64,000 nucleotides of DNA from Nymphalis io. Lineage: Eukaryota > Arthropoda > Insecta > Lepidoptera > Nymphalidae. Under the pieces are notes generated by a model that did no database searches, had not been told where the DNA came from, and saw nothing but the letters and a program-made list of their open reading frames with translations. The DNA lies in assembly GCF_905147045.1 (NCBI RefSeq), contig NC_065896.1:1017001-1081000 (forward strand), read 5' to 3'. The position numbers and the translations under genes were made by a program. Shown piece by piece: positions 12,807 to 24,235 of the stretch (positions are counted from its first letter, which is position 1; each line of letters starts with the position of its first letter).

Positions 12807-15416
12807 ATGACTAAAAACAATCTAAATCTAAGCCATTTAAATAGACTCTTGCAAGCAGCTTTGAATCATATTAGAAGATGAAATTTAATGTAAGATACCA
12901 CTGGTTCGAAATATAGATTTAACCGAGAAGAACCGGCAAGAATCTCAGTAGTTACTCTTTACGAGATGGCGATAGAGCACGCAATTGACAATTATCTCAA
13001 TAAGGTTATATGCTTAAACTTTACAAATAAAATATATATTGAATGGTTTATAAAACTGAATGAAAATCCCACAGTAGTGATTAGGATTAGCGGGAACATA
13101 CGAACACAGACGTACGTGGAGGGAGACTTTTATAGATAACTAGTTTTCGCTCACTGCTTTGCACACGTGCTAGGGGAAGGGGCAGATATTAGCTCATGCC
13201 GTTCCTTGGCGTTCAATCCATTTCATCAAAATCGCTTCTCATGGTAAGCCATGAAATTGTCAGAGACTTAACAGACTGATAGACAAACAGGGTTACTTTG
13301 GCATAATAATAAATTTTAATTATGATAAAATGTCTTGTAATTGCACTTTGTATCTCTGAATAAAATATTAATTTAAAAATATTTCAACATTGGAACCGCC
13401 GTACATAACGACGGTTCGAAAAATTTTAAACGACATTTCGTCGATTGGGACTCGTTCAGCTCCGACGCTGGCGTTGTTTACAAGTCGACGTTGTTTACAT
13501 CGACTTTGCATAACATATTTACTCGGCGGACATTCTTCAATATTCTCTATTCAAAAACAAACACTTGAAAATTCCTTGTTCGGTTCGTTCCATAATGTAA
13601 AAAAGAGGTTTTATTGTTTGAATGCTCGTTAGCCCATCACGCCAATGAATTTCTGAACGGATTTTAATGAAACTTAGTGTACAGGTAGTGTTTTTTTTAA
13701 ATGTATAGGCTAACGCTTGACTGTTATCACACCTGATGGAAAGTGAAGATACAGTCTAAGGTGGAGCGCGCTTGCCTAGAAGATGCCTATTCACTCTTAA
13801 CTTGAAGGTACCCATATTGTAGGTGGTGGGGAAAACGGAGGTCGGGAGGGTATTCTATACCTTGGCGGTGCGTATCAGAAACGAGGAAGCAAATCGTTTC
13901 GTACGTTTCTTAAATACGTCAACTACGTACGGGTGTGCAGATCTTTTCGTGAATTCACACTTCAGTAAAGACATAGAATTCTCTCATTCTTGGCTCCACC
14001 AAGCTGTTCCAGTGCTGGTCGATAGGTACAAATGAAAAGACGCACAGTATTGCTCGAGTTTGAATCCGTTTGAAAACGTTTAAGGCCATGCGTTCTTGCC
14101 ACTAGGCCGACTCGGCTATATATTGAATTTAATTCGCAGAATCAAAACCGTGTTTCAATTGTAGACTCAGTACCCGAGAGCACTTAGGGATTGGATTGGA
14201 CACAACGGCCTTGTACTATGTATAGTATACAAATCTTTTTATATATCTAGTATTGTTATTAAAGATGGGTGTGGCAATAGAGATTGTGAAGCCGTTTTTT
14301 ATTATTAAAACTGTAAAACAGAGCCACCTACAATCCTTATTAACAGTTTGGCGATGTACCTACGTAATGTATAAAAATATAAATAAAATTAAAAATATAA
14401 ATATTGACACTAATTAGACAAATGCAGATATAACGCCAAAAAGGGATATTCAAATCAATACCATGTTCATCAAAGAATAAACATCACAAATAAAATTATA
14501 GACAAAAATACCATTCAAAACAACATCAATGACCAAATAAATACACAATTGACAAACGTAAAAATCTGATAAAGATGATCACCTAAAATATTTGTTCAAA
14601 TGAAAAGAAAGACAAACCAAATGTTCTTACGCCATAGTTATGACTTGACTAATGGAGGAAGTCTGCAAGGAGACTTACGAAGATTGTGTGAGAAGTATTT
14701 TAACATGGTACTCAAATTACCTTCTTACACATTTCTAAAGACAATGGGAAGTAAGTTCCAAAGCCTTACAAACTCAGCGTCAGAAGGTTGTATTGTTTCA
14801 AGGTCAAACTCACTCAACTAAAAATTCCGACTTCTAGAAACCATCAATGGCAGCATTTTTTTATGCATAGCAAAATTCCCTATTTTACTATTAGTTCCTA
14901 TCCTATTGATACTAATATTGTAAATGCGAAAGTAGCTCTTGACCGTCCGTTACGCTTTCACGGCTAAATCACTGTACCGATTTTGATGACGTTTGGTATG
15001 AAGCAAGGTATGATCCCCGAAGAAGGATGTAACCTTCGTTTTTCTACCTACTACCCGCTTAGCAACGATAGCCTGACACTTGAATAAGTTAAAGAACTAA
15101 TATGTATGTCTATAAAGTAGACGTTCGACCTATATCGGGGAGTTTAAATAAAGGGACATCTTAACAAAGAACGACCTAGATAATAAAAATAGCTATTTTT
15201 GTATCTCTGAAAACAATATCTGTCGTGTGAGTTTTCTTGTCTTCACTCAGAACTGTATCCGATCACTTTTTATCGTATACCAATTTCGCTTCGAGCTTCG
15301 CCCTTGTCTGGGGGGCGTCAGGATTTAGCTACTGATATGTGCCCCTGTGAACGTGCATCAAAAATTTCACGATGATCGGTTGAGTATCTAAGACGTGCAA
15401 GTATATATACATTTTA
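12807..15416. other. Unique and decayed repeat sequence, no exon recognised
   Basis: Decayed RTE-like tails occur at about 13,140-13,300 (TCATCAAAATCGCTTCTCAT) and 14,925-15,400 (TTACGCTTTCACGGCTAAAT). A frame at 13,390-13,632 has no known domain; within it lie two TGTTTAC motifs 17 bp apart. A 73-codon frame at 14,600-14,821 is also unrecognised. Confidence 0.4.
13700..14060 (+). repeat. Decayed interspersed repeat (family E)
   Basis: The stretch includes TGGAGCGCGCTTGCCTAGAAGATGCC, CTTGAAGGTACCCATATTGT and TACCTTGGCGGTGCGTATCA. I recall this as a widespread lepidopteran repeat, but I cannot name the family. A second, shorter and more decayed copy appears at 34,630-34,735 (GTAGCACGCTTGCCTATAAG). 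Confidence 0.4.
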
Positions 15417-15708
15417 CTGGTGGTAGAGCTTTTTGCAAGCTCGTCTGGGTAGGTACCACCCACTCATCAGATATTCTACCGCAAAACAGCAGTACTTGTT
15501 ATTGTTGTGTTCCGGTTTGAAGGTTGAGTGAGCCAGTGTAATTACAGGCACAAGGGACATTAAATCTTAGTTCCCAAGGTTGGTGGCGCATTGGCTATAT
15601 AAGCGATGGTTGACATTTCTTACAATGCCAATGTCTAAGGGCGTTTGGTGACCACTTACCATCAGGTGGCCCATATGCTCGTCCGCCTTTCTATTCTATA
15701 AAAAAAAA
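15417..15708 (+). repeat. SINE-A copy, near full length
   Basis: The head is CTGGTGGTAGAGCTTTTTGC and the tail is CTATTCTATAAAAAAAA. It is a close match to the copies at 3,111 and 9,127. Confidence 0.87.
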
Positions 15709-17043
15709 CTATTTTTGATTGACATAACTTTATATTTGAAATGTTGGAAATGTGTAACTAACTACACTGAGTTCTTTTCGGTCTTTTCTATAGAATTTAC
15801 ATTCCGATCCGGTGGTAGCTTTAAAAGTGCTTGTATAAGCCTACTTGTAATAAATTATAGTTTAATTTGATACATATGAAACAAAGAAAAAAAAAACATG
15901 GTCACTTTTGCATTTATAACATTAATAAGGAGAATATGCCAATATATAATGAAATATCAATACGTTTCACAAAGAACCTATCATGGACATACTGTATACA
16001 GGTTGGTGTAAACACACACTCAAAACAAAACCCACACTACGAAGAAAACCTTTACAGTCATAACTTATGTATTTCTTATCGACTAGGCTTGAAATTAAAA
16101 ACATAATTATTCAAATAGGCTCTCAACTGTTGACCCTGATAACACAATATTTAAAAAAGACGGTTTTTTTCTTAAAAAAAAAATCAAACAACGCCGACGA
16201 TATTAGCATTGTCTACAAACGCACACGAATCGATAATAACGAATACATTATTTGCACATAATAAGAGCGTCTATCGACTAAAACCTGACGCATGAATGGA
16301 CGGAAGGCTGCCCATAAAAAAAACGCACCGCTTTAAGCGTTTGCGTCGTCATGACTGACTCAGATGTGAACACGTGGTTCCGCGTCCTGCCCGAGGAGGA
16401 CCTTGAGTGAAGTGTTAAATTATGACGAAATTTGGGGCCTCTATTATAATCGAATGTTCAACATACAACACGGACAAAAAACGTATAAAAATACACAATA
16501 TATGGTCTGTAAATTGATGGGGAAAAATATTTACAATGTAACAAACACGAGCTTAGAGATATTTATAATGTAACTAAATTAACATCGTTACATACGTATG
16601 TCAAATAAAGAAGCTTTATATACATATTTACCATACAATTAGAAAAATATATATATATGATAAAATGCGTACAATTTATACGTATACGTTTGCAATCCGT
16701 GTTAAAAGTAATTCCATCTCTTTTTGATTCTACTTCAGAATATCTTAGCTGGTTCTTTCTCTAAGAATCTTTTTTTTTTTTAAATTGGTAATATACGTCT
16801 TTACCACCTATATATAAACACCTTGGGGTAGTTAAATCAATGATGTCAGAGAGAGAGAACTGAGTGTTTAGTTAGCTAAACAAACTCAAAACAACGTTTA
16901 TAAGTGGGGCCGATTATGCTTAATTAATCTTAACCATCATCACGATTTACAAGTGCTTGTACATCGTATTAGATATATATTTTATGTAAAAAAGTTAAGT
17001 AAATAAATTATTAGCCTATGAATGTCGCACTACAAGACTAGTG

Positions 17044-17288
17044 GGTGAGCCATTTGAGGTTTCGAGCTTATTGCACCACGCTGCCCCGAGGCGGGTTAGT
17101 GGATAATCATGTTATAGAATTTCAGTGAAATTAGACACAAGCAGGTTTCCTCACGATATTTCACTTCACCGCCGAGCACGAGATGAATTATAAAAACAAA
17201 TTAAGCACATGAAAATTCAATGATCGCCTGGGTTGAACCAGCGATAATCGTTCAAAATTTACACGTTCTAACCACTGGGTCGTCACGG
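17044..17288 (-). repeat. SINE-B copy, truncated and diverged, minus strand
   Basis: TTGCACCACGCTGCCCCGAGG, TCCTCACGATATTTCACTTC and AAGCACATGAAAATTCAATG match the complement of the SINE-B body. The microsatellite end is missing. Confidence 0.7.
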
Positions 17289-17635
17289 CATATTTTAATG
17301 CAAAATAAGATTTTAAAAACCGATTTCTAACTAAAATATATATTTAAATATATATGAATAACGAATGATAATCTCTTCGGATCGGTCACACGAAGTATAA
17401 TGACTGTTTTATATTTAGATATTTATTAATACGAATCACGTTGTAAACAACACAAGTCATGACTTAAGAATGCAATTAATGATTCGACTTACCCACTACG
17501 TATTAGAACATATGAAAGGAAATATTTTAAATACGAACTCGGATGTCGGTCCACGTTATACTTATCCGGAAGTTGTTGGTTACGATTTTTGTTTTGCTTG
17601 GCGCTGTATGGTATATTAAACATTCCTCACGTCGC

Positions 17636-17790
17636 CAGTGAACCACCAACCTTGGTAACTAAGATCTTTACACTGGCTTACTGATCCTTCAAACCGGAAC
17701 GCTACAATACTAAGTGTTGCTGTTTAGCTGTAGAATATCTGATTCGTGGGTGGTACCTATCCAGACGGGTTTGCACAAAGCCCTATCTCC
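17636..17790 (-). repeat. SINE-A fragment, minus strand
   Basis: CCACCAACCTTGGTAACTAAG, CCTTCAAACCGGAACGCTAC and TTGCACAAAGCCCTATCTCC match the head-side half of SINE-A in complement. The tail half is absent. Confidence 0.7.
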
Positions 17791-19895
17791 TAGTAATGGT
17801 CCCGTAACGATTGTTATTGGAGCAAAATTTTGACAGTTTAGCGTTCCTTCATATTCAGCGGTATTGTTAGTTCCAGATATTAGATCAGGACGTATATATG
17901 TACACGTAAGCCTGATCGATATCATTCCAAGGCCATATTCAACTACCCAGCAGCGCAGGAGATGTTTTGGAGCAAAGTACATCCTCAAATATATATTGCT
18001 ACCTCTATTCCTTCACATGAGAGTGAAAAACGACCAATTTTTAAATAAACTTAATTATAGGTAGGTTTAATTCGGTTAATTTTTCATTGAATAAGATTTA
18101 AATATAATAATTATGAATGTACTTATTTATCGATCAAGTCAAATCAAAATTTAAGACAAATACTTGTTGACGTAAAATTCACCTACTCAAAGCACTTACA
18201 TACTTAACACCTAACTGACGAAGCCGTAAGAAATCGCTTACAAATAATTAGCTTAAATTAAATACAATTGTTATTGACATAAATTACATTGAGTAAGTTG
18301 CCTCATTACTATAATTATTAGATTTTCAGGAAATAATATAAATTGTAGAATAAAATGTCCCGTTAAAAACCGATCAGGTAATGTTCTTCGGCTTTGTGCA
18401 ACTTATCAATCCGACGTTATTATAATCTCAATAACATTTACAATCATCGTTAAAAAATTATTATTTAATTAACATTTTATTCTACTTACCAGGAATGAAA
18501 TAAATAGGAAAAAATACGAAATTTAAATGAGTATATAGGCGGAATCCTTTTAATAGAATTCTTCCAGGACAACCATATATATATTTAACTATTGGAAAGG
18601 ATATGCAAGACGACGAAAAAATCCCGAGTCTTCAACCAGATATGTCGTTCTGATCAGATCCGTACTACGCTTAACACATCCGTATAGATCCAGATGGCGC
18701 ACCATCGTCAGGGACAAGAGTCTGAGTAGAATTCCCGACCTCCAGGAATGAGAAAATCGATGAGAGGATGACTGAAATAATCAAAAAAACGAAATCTAAA
18801 GTAGGAAACATCACGAAAACTTGGCTACTATTCGACCGAATACACTGATAGTCACGAAGCCTATGAGTTTCTTGTTTTTTAACAATATTCATTAATAAAT
18901 ATCGGATTACAACATAAAAAAAATCATTCGTTATTCTTACAGATGGTAGAATTATCTAGAACACTAAAAACAATAACTAAAAAATGTATTACTTATGTAT
19001 AATAACAATATTGTACTTGTAAAGTATGGCTACACATCGATTACAGAATATTAGAGAATCGCTATCGTGACGGCTTAAATCTAAAGTCGACCTACAAAAT
19101 TCGTTAAACATTAACGAGACATGCAACCCGTCCGCCGAAAGTCTTAAGAAAACGCCGACAGACTCGAGTTCCTCGACGAAGATTGACACAGACGCCTGTT
19201 GCTAACCGGCCACCGTCACGGCAAAGTTTAATTTACACGTTTGTAACACGATCGAAACTCGTATCTCAGTGGACAAGAGAAGCGCATTAACTATTTTAGG
19301 AAAATCAACTAAAGGTATTTGATCTACTTCATTCGACTGTATGACTTGATTAAGAGTCAACAAGCCGAGATGCGTTCTTATTTATAGGACCTTCATGGTC
19401 ACGTTTAAATATCCGAAAAATTAATACTTTTATAAATATAAAATTAAAAAATATTTACAAGGAAAAATTGTAATAATATATAAAATGGATGCATGTTATT
19501 GTAATTATCTTATATACATATGTATTTAAAATATGTATGATTAAATTATATTTTAATACATCTTTATAATACGTAAAGTGCCACGCGGGCATTAACCATA
19601 TTCCTTGCTGTTTACCAAAGATGGTTTAATTGTAATTTGTAATTCGGACACGTGATTCTTAATCTAGAGAAAGAACTCAAAAAGAGAAAATCTCGTGAGA
19701 AAACCTCTATGCGTTTGTAAACAATTCTGTCACATGTTTATCCACAAATCCGCATTGGAGCAGCGTGGGGAAAACTTTTTCCCTAAAAGGCAATGAAGCC
19801 TTAGCCCAGCAATGGGACATATAAATAGGTATGTATATCATATACTTTACTATTTTACTGTTATAAACAACAAGCAAGGCTAACTACTTAACGGA

Positions 19896-20150
19896 TGAGC
19901 CCGTTGCCGTGGTTGGTAGATATTTGCCTTTCATACCGAAGGTTGTGGGTTCGATTTCCACCCAGGACAGACATTTGTGTGCATGAACATGTCTGTTTGT
20001 CCCGAGTCTGGATGTAATTATCTATATAAGTATGTATTTACAAAAGAAAAGTAGTATATGTAGTATATCATTTGTCTGGTTTCCATAGTACAAGCTCTGC
20101 TTAGTTTGGGATCAGATGGCCGTGTGTGAATAATGCCCCAAGATATTATT
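19896..20150 (+). repeat. SINE-C copy (tRNA-derived SINE)
   Basis: The head carries an A-box-like CGTGGTTGGTAGA and a B-box-like GGTTCGATTTCC, as in a tRNA. The body is CAGACATTTGTGTGCATGAA and the end is AAGATATTATTATAATG. It is shared with copies at 23,244, 42,405 and 55,541. The pseudo-tRNA lacks a full cloverleaf fold by eye, so it is not called a tRNA gene. Confidence 0.8.
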
Positions 20151-20449
20151 ATAATGACTTATACTAAGGACTATAAATCCAAATACATAAGTCATAACGC
20201 GATACTGAAAACATCGATCTGCGCGTTTTATTATGTCCACGAGGTACGTTTTGCGACACCGACGCCGATCGGCGTTTGAAAACGACCCGCACCTGGTTAA
20301 TACAGGTAAATTTTGCCACCGCGTGGAATATTTAATATAAGTAAGAGATGGTGTATTCCTGTTATCGGAAACGTCAGAGGGCAGACTTACTATTATATTT
20401 GCTCGTCAGCATACAAAAATGTGAATGTACAAATTGTATCAAACATTTA

Positions 20450-20590
20450 CGGCCTTACTTATAATACGTTGCTTAACGGCTGTTTAGTTAAAGACTATAT
20501 TCTCTCTTTCTGTCGTTATTGATTCGACATTCGAAAGAAGAAGACACAGCATTGCTTAACTAAGCTAAACATCGTTTGTAAGTAGATCCT
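20450..20590. mobile_element. T2 MITE copy
   Basis: It begins CGGCCTTACTTATAATACGT and ends ATCGTTTGTAAGTAGATCCT, which are imperfect inverted repeats. The interior CTGTTTAGTTAAAGACTATA and CATTCGAAAGAAGAAGACAC is shared with 43,003-43,141 and about 30,430-30,535. At about 140 bp it has no coding capacity. Confidence 0.65.
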
Positions 20591-22282
20591 ATATTATTAT
20601 GATAACGATTAATAATTAATTACTAGCTATAATATAAGCAAATCGAGGAATAACATTTTAGTATGCCCTAGTTTCAACTATCACATTAATAAAACATGCT
20701 AATACATAGATTCATATATCAAACAAAACAATTTGCTACCACCGAGCTTATCAAATGACGAAACCAGGGAATAAATAGTTGAAATCCTCATACCATTAAA
20801 CCAAACACACACAATTTAAATAATTTAATTTAAACACCAAATTAAAACTATCAACTGATGCGAACGCCTTATATCTTTATTCATATCTAACTATTAACAG
20901 CAACATACATTGAGCGCCGAGCCATGGATAGATGTTTAGTGTTAGACACAGTAATGTAGGCTGTAAAGGCAAGGCGTCGTTATGTCTCGGGGATCAGTGA
21001 CCTCATGCAAAAGCTCTGGTTGAGTCAACGTCACTCAGCTATCTCGAGACATTTGAGGATTTTTTTTTAGGTTTTTCACATTTTTATCCTCGTAAAAGAC
21101 ATTTCCCGTTATAAAATTAGCTTTTATTGATAATTATAATGCTTAATTTTAAATGTATGTAATGGGTTTAAAGTTTTATTTAAGTATACATGTCAAATGA
21201 TCATTGAACTTTCTCGAACTACGAGTTATACATATGAGCTAGTCTAAATATTTCATAATGGATCGATAAAATACGTAGACTCGCGTTTAACCTATTTACT
21301 GTTGAAGGCTGAATATTAAGAATTTGTAAGATATGGAGTTCGGTAGCAATGTTATGGGGGATTCTTAAAAGAAAGCGAAATTTTTCCCTATTCACATGAC
21401 TACTCATCCGTTTAATATACACCATGACGTCATATTACTGGCTCATACATGACATTTATAAAAACTTGGTCCATCTATAGAATACTTAGAAGTTCTAACT
21501 TAGAACAGATTATTATGATAACAATCATAATCTCATTAAGGGAATAGCCCGTAAATGTCCCACCGCTGGGCAAAGGCTTTTTCTCTTAAGGAGAAGAAAT
21601 ATAAACACCTCACAATATCCAATAGATAGAGTTATAGATCAACAAATACCTTCTAGAAAACTTTATATCAGAAATTCACGTAATTTCGTACGCTACCCGT
21701 ACTTTGCGAATTTCTATCGAGTTTACGGCAAATAATTCTACTTCAAATATAATGAAAGGAAATTCAATGACTGAATGAAATCGACGATTCTCATTGTTCG
21801 ATATATTTGACATTTCATTTATAGAATTTAATAAAAAAATTGGTTAAAAATAAAACAAATATTTTACAGTTCCAGAATGTACTACCGTCTTGGAAGTAAG
21901 ATGCCTCCTCCTGACGTAATACGAATGAGAAAACCGATGAGAGCTTAGCGCACCTTAGAGCACTATGGCTGGGGAAAAGATGCTCGAGACTCCTACCTAA
22001 TCTGGGATAAAGTTGTTATCAATTCTGAACTCTGAGACGTCTAGGTATTGTAGCCGTCGAGACGTCACGTTAACATGAGCAAGGGATCCCGTGGCGTCCC
22101 TTTACTACATAGGGAATCGTTGGTTTTTATTGGGTAGTCTGGCACTAATCCAGGAGACATGCCTACTCTAATTGTGGGGGATGAGTAAACCCGTTTTCCA
22201 ACGTATAAGAGGTACTATCACCGTAAGACTGACGTCTTCATTATGGATTATCGTTGTAAAAAATCATACGATTTAATGTAAC

Positions 22283-22338
22283 AATTATATCTAAAAAAAC
22301 ATCCATGTATAAACATGGATGTTTTTTTAGATATAATT
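22283..22338. repeat. 25-bp perfect inverted repeat (hairpin)
   Basis: The arms at 22,283-22,307 and 22,314-22,338 are perfectly complementary over 25 bp, with a 6-nt spacer (TATAAA). Transcription in either direction would give a long hairpin. No gene is adjacent, and the origin is unknown. Confidence 0.85.
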
Positions 22339-22783
22339 TTCAGCCAGTATATCAGAATGATACATATATTGTCTAATAAATAAATAAATGTTTGATTTTA
22401 ACACGATTACGATTGCCCGAAACTAGATTTGTTTGTTACATAATATTGAAATTCAATGATCAAAACGAGTAAAAACTAAACTAAACCGATTTTAATAAAT
22501 CTTTCACATTCAGAAAGCTGTATTGTAAGCTGTATTTTATTTTTAATAAAATTGAATATCCTTAAATGCAATATGAATGCAATGATATAGGTAATAATGA
22601 TATATATCAAACCTTAGGTATAAAATATAAAAATTATAAAATATCTAATTGTATCTAAATAAAATAGATAATTGATCAACCCGGACGAAGTCGGGGCGTA
22701 GTCTATTACTTTATATATACATATGATAACTGATAACTAAACTTATTTTAAATAAAGCCGACTTAAGTTCGAAATAAGTACTT

Positions 22784-23062
22784 CTTTTTTATATTATATA
22801 TAGACGGACGAGCAAATGGGCCACCTGATTGTATGTTGTCACCACCGCACATAAGACACTGGCGAGGCAAGAAATATTAATCATTCCTTACACAGCCAAC
22901 CTTGGAAACTGAGATGCTATGCCCCTTGTGCCTGTGGTTACACTGGCTCACCCACCCTTCAAATCGGACCGCAAAAATACTAAGTATGGCTACTTAGCGG
23001 CAGAATATCTGATGAGTGGGTGGTACACACCCAGACGGGCCTGCAAAAAGCCCTACCACCAG
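22784..23062 (-). repeat. SINE-A copy, diverged, minus strand
   Basis: The tail side has GACGGACGAGCAAATGGGCC and the head side has AAAAAGCCCTACCACCAGG. Many substitutions mark it as older than the copies at 3,111 or 54,478. Confidence 0.78.
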
Positions 23063-23243
23063 GTAAACTGCTTCACTTAATGTATTAAAATCCTAGCCTC
23101 TCCAAACCAGCCCAATGTTTCGACGCATGACAAATGATTCGTCACAAATAAACGAGTAAAATTATCACTTCAGTCACGAACGAAATATTATTAGAAATAC
23201 TGTTTATAATTATATTTAAGTGATATATTTTCGTCTACGATAG

Positions 23244-23506
23244 ATAATAATAATAATATCCTGGGACATTTTTCACATCTGATCCCAAATTAAGCTTGTA
23301 CAAAGCTTGTGCTATGGAAACCAGACAACTGATATACTACATATACTACTTTTCTTTTTGTAAATACATACTTATATAGATAATTACACCCTGACTCTGG
23401 ACAAACAGACATGTTCATGCACACAAATGTCTGTCCTGGGTGGGAATCGAACCCACAACCTTCGGCGTGAAAGGCAAGTGTTCTACCAACCACGCCAACC
23501 GATTCA
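23244..23506 (-). repeat. SINE-C copy, minus strand
   Basis: It starts with the complement of the ATT tail (AATAATAATAATATCCTGGG) and ends with the complement of the tRNA-like head (GGGAATCGAACCCACAACCT; CCAACCACGCCAACCGATTC). Confidence 0.83.
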
Positions 23507-23684
23507 ACGGACGACCTAATAACTCATTCCTAAGGAAATTTTCACCTTATTAGGTTATTTGATCACTGACGTCCGAAATGATAACCTCGTCTGAGATTAT
23601 AATCGCATCATTAAATATGAAACGCTCGATAAAATATGGAAGATGAGTTTAGGTGCACGTTGTATGTTCCCTATATACATATAC

Positions 23685-24034
23685 CTGGTGGTAGGGCTTT
23701 GTGAGACTCTAGGTACAACACACTTAGGTTTTAGGTTTCTTAGTGGTAGGGCTTTGTGCAAGCTCGTCTGGGTAGGTACCACCCACTCATCAGATATTCC
23801 ACCGCAAAACAGCAATACTTGATATTGTTGTGTTCTGGTTTAATGGGTGAGTGAGCCAGTGTAATTACAGGCACAAGGGACATAAAATCTTAGTTCCCAA
23901 GGTTGGTGGCGCATTGGCTATAAGCGATGGTTGACATTTCTTACAATGCCAATGTCTAAGGGCGTTTGGTGACCACTTACCATCAGGTGGCCCATATGCT
24001 CGTCCACCTTCCTATTCTATATAAAAAAAAAAAA
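23685..24034 (+). repeat. SINE-A copy preceded by a partial duplicate head
   Basis: A short head fragment (23,685-23,705, CTGGTGGTAGGGCTTTGTG) is followed by about 36 bp and then a second head (AGTGGTAGGGCTTTGTGCAA at about 23,742) leading a complete copy to A12 at about 24,023-24,034. Confidence 0.82.
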
Positions 24035-24039
24035 CACTC

Positions 24040-24235
24040 ATTACATATTCTACCGCAAAACGGCGATACTTAGTATTTTTGTAGGTACCGGTTTAAAGAG
24101 TGAGTGAGTGAGTAACTATAGGCACAAGGGATGTAATATCATAATTCCCAAGGTTAATACTTCTTATAGAACCAATTTCTATGAACGATGGTGATCACTT
24201 ACCATCCTATTTGTCCGTATGCTAAGCTATTTTAT
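24040..24235 (+). repeat. Old SINE-A fragment next to a young copy
   Basis: ATTCTACCGCAAAACGGCGA, GAGTGAGTGAGTAACTATAG and GATGGTGATCACTTACCATC are diverged SINE-A segments. The fragment lies immediately after the young copy's poly(A) tail. Confidence 0.65.

Larger units (their letters stand above)
15709..19895. other. AT-rich sequence with SINE scraps, no exon recognised
   Basis: It contains a truncated minus-strand SINE-B, a truncated SINE-A, half of a T2 MITE at about 16,826-16,915 (CAACGTTTATAAGTGGGGCC) and SINE-B pieces at 19,364 and 19,670-19,820 (CCCAGCAATGGGACATATAA). The frames at 15,867-16,261, 17,710-18,064 and 18,671-19,189 have no recognised product. Confidence 0.4.
20151..22783. 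other. AT-rich sequence; T2 MITE, long hairpin, SINE-B scrap
   Basis: Apart from the MITE and hairpin listed separately, a minus-strand SINE-B end lies at 21,548-21,600 (GTCCCACCGCTGGGCAAAGG). About 22,060-22,210 may be a decayed LINE 3' end (TTTTATTGGGTAGTCTGGCA), which is uncertain. No exon is recognised. Confidence 0.4.
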
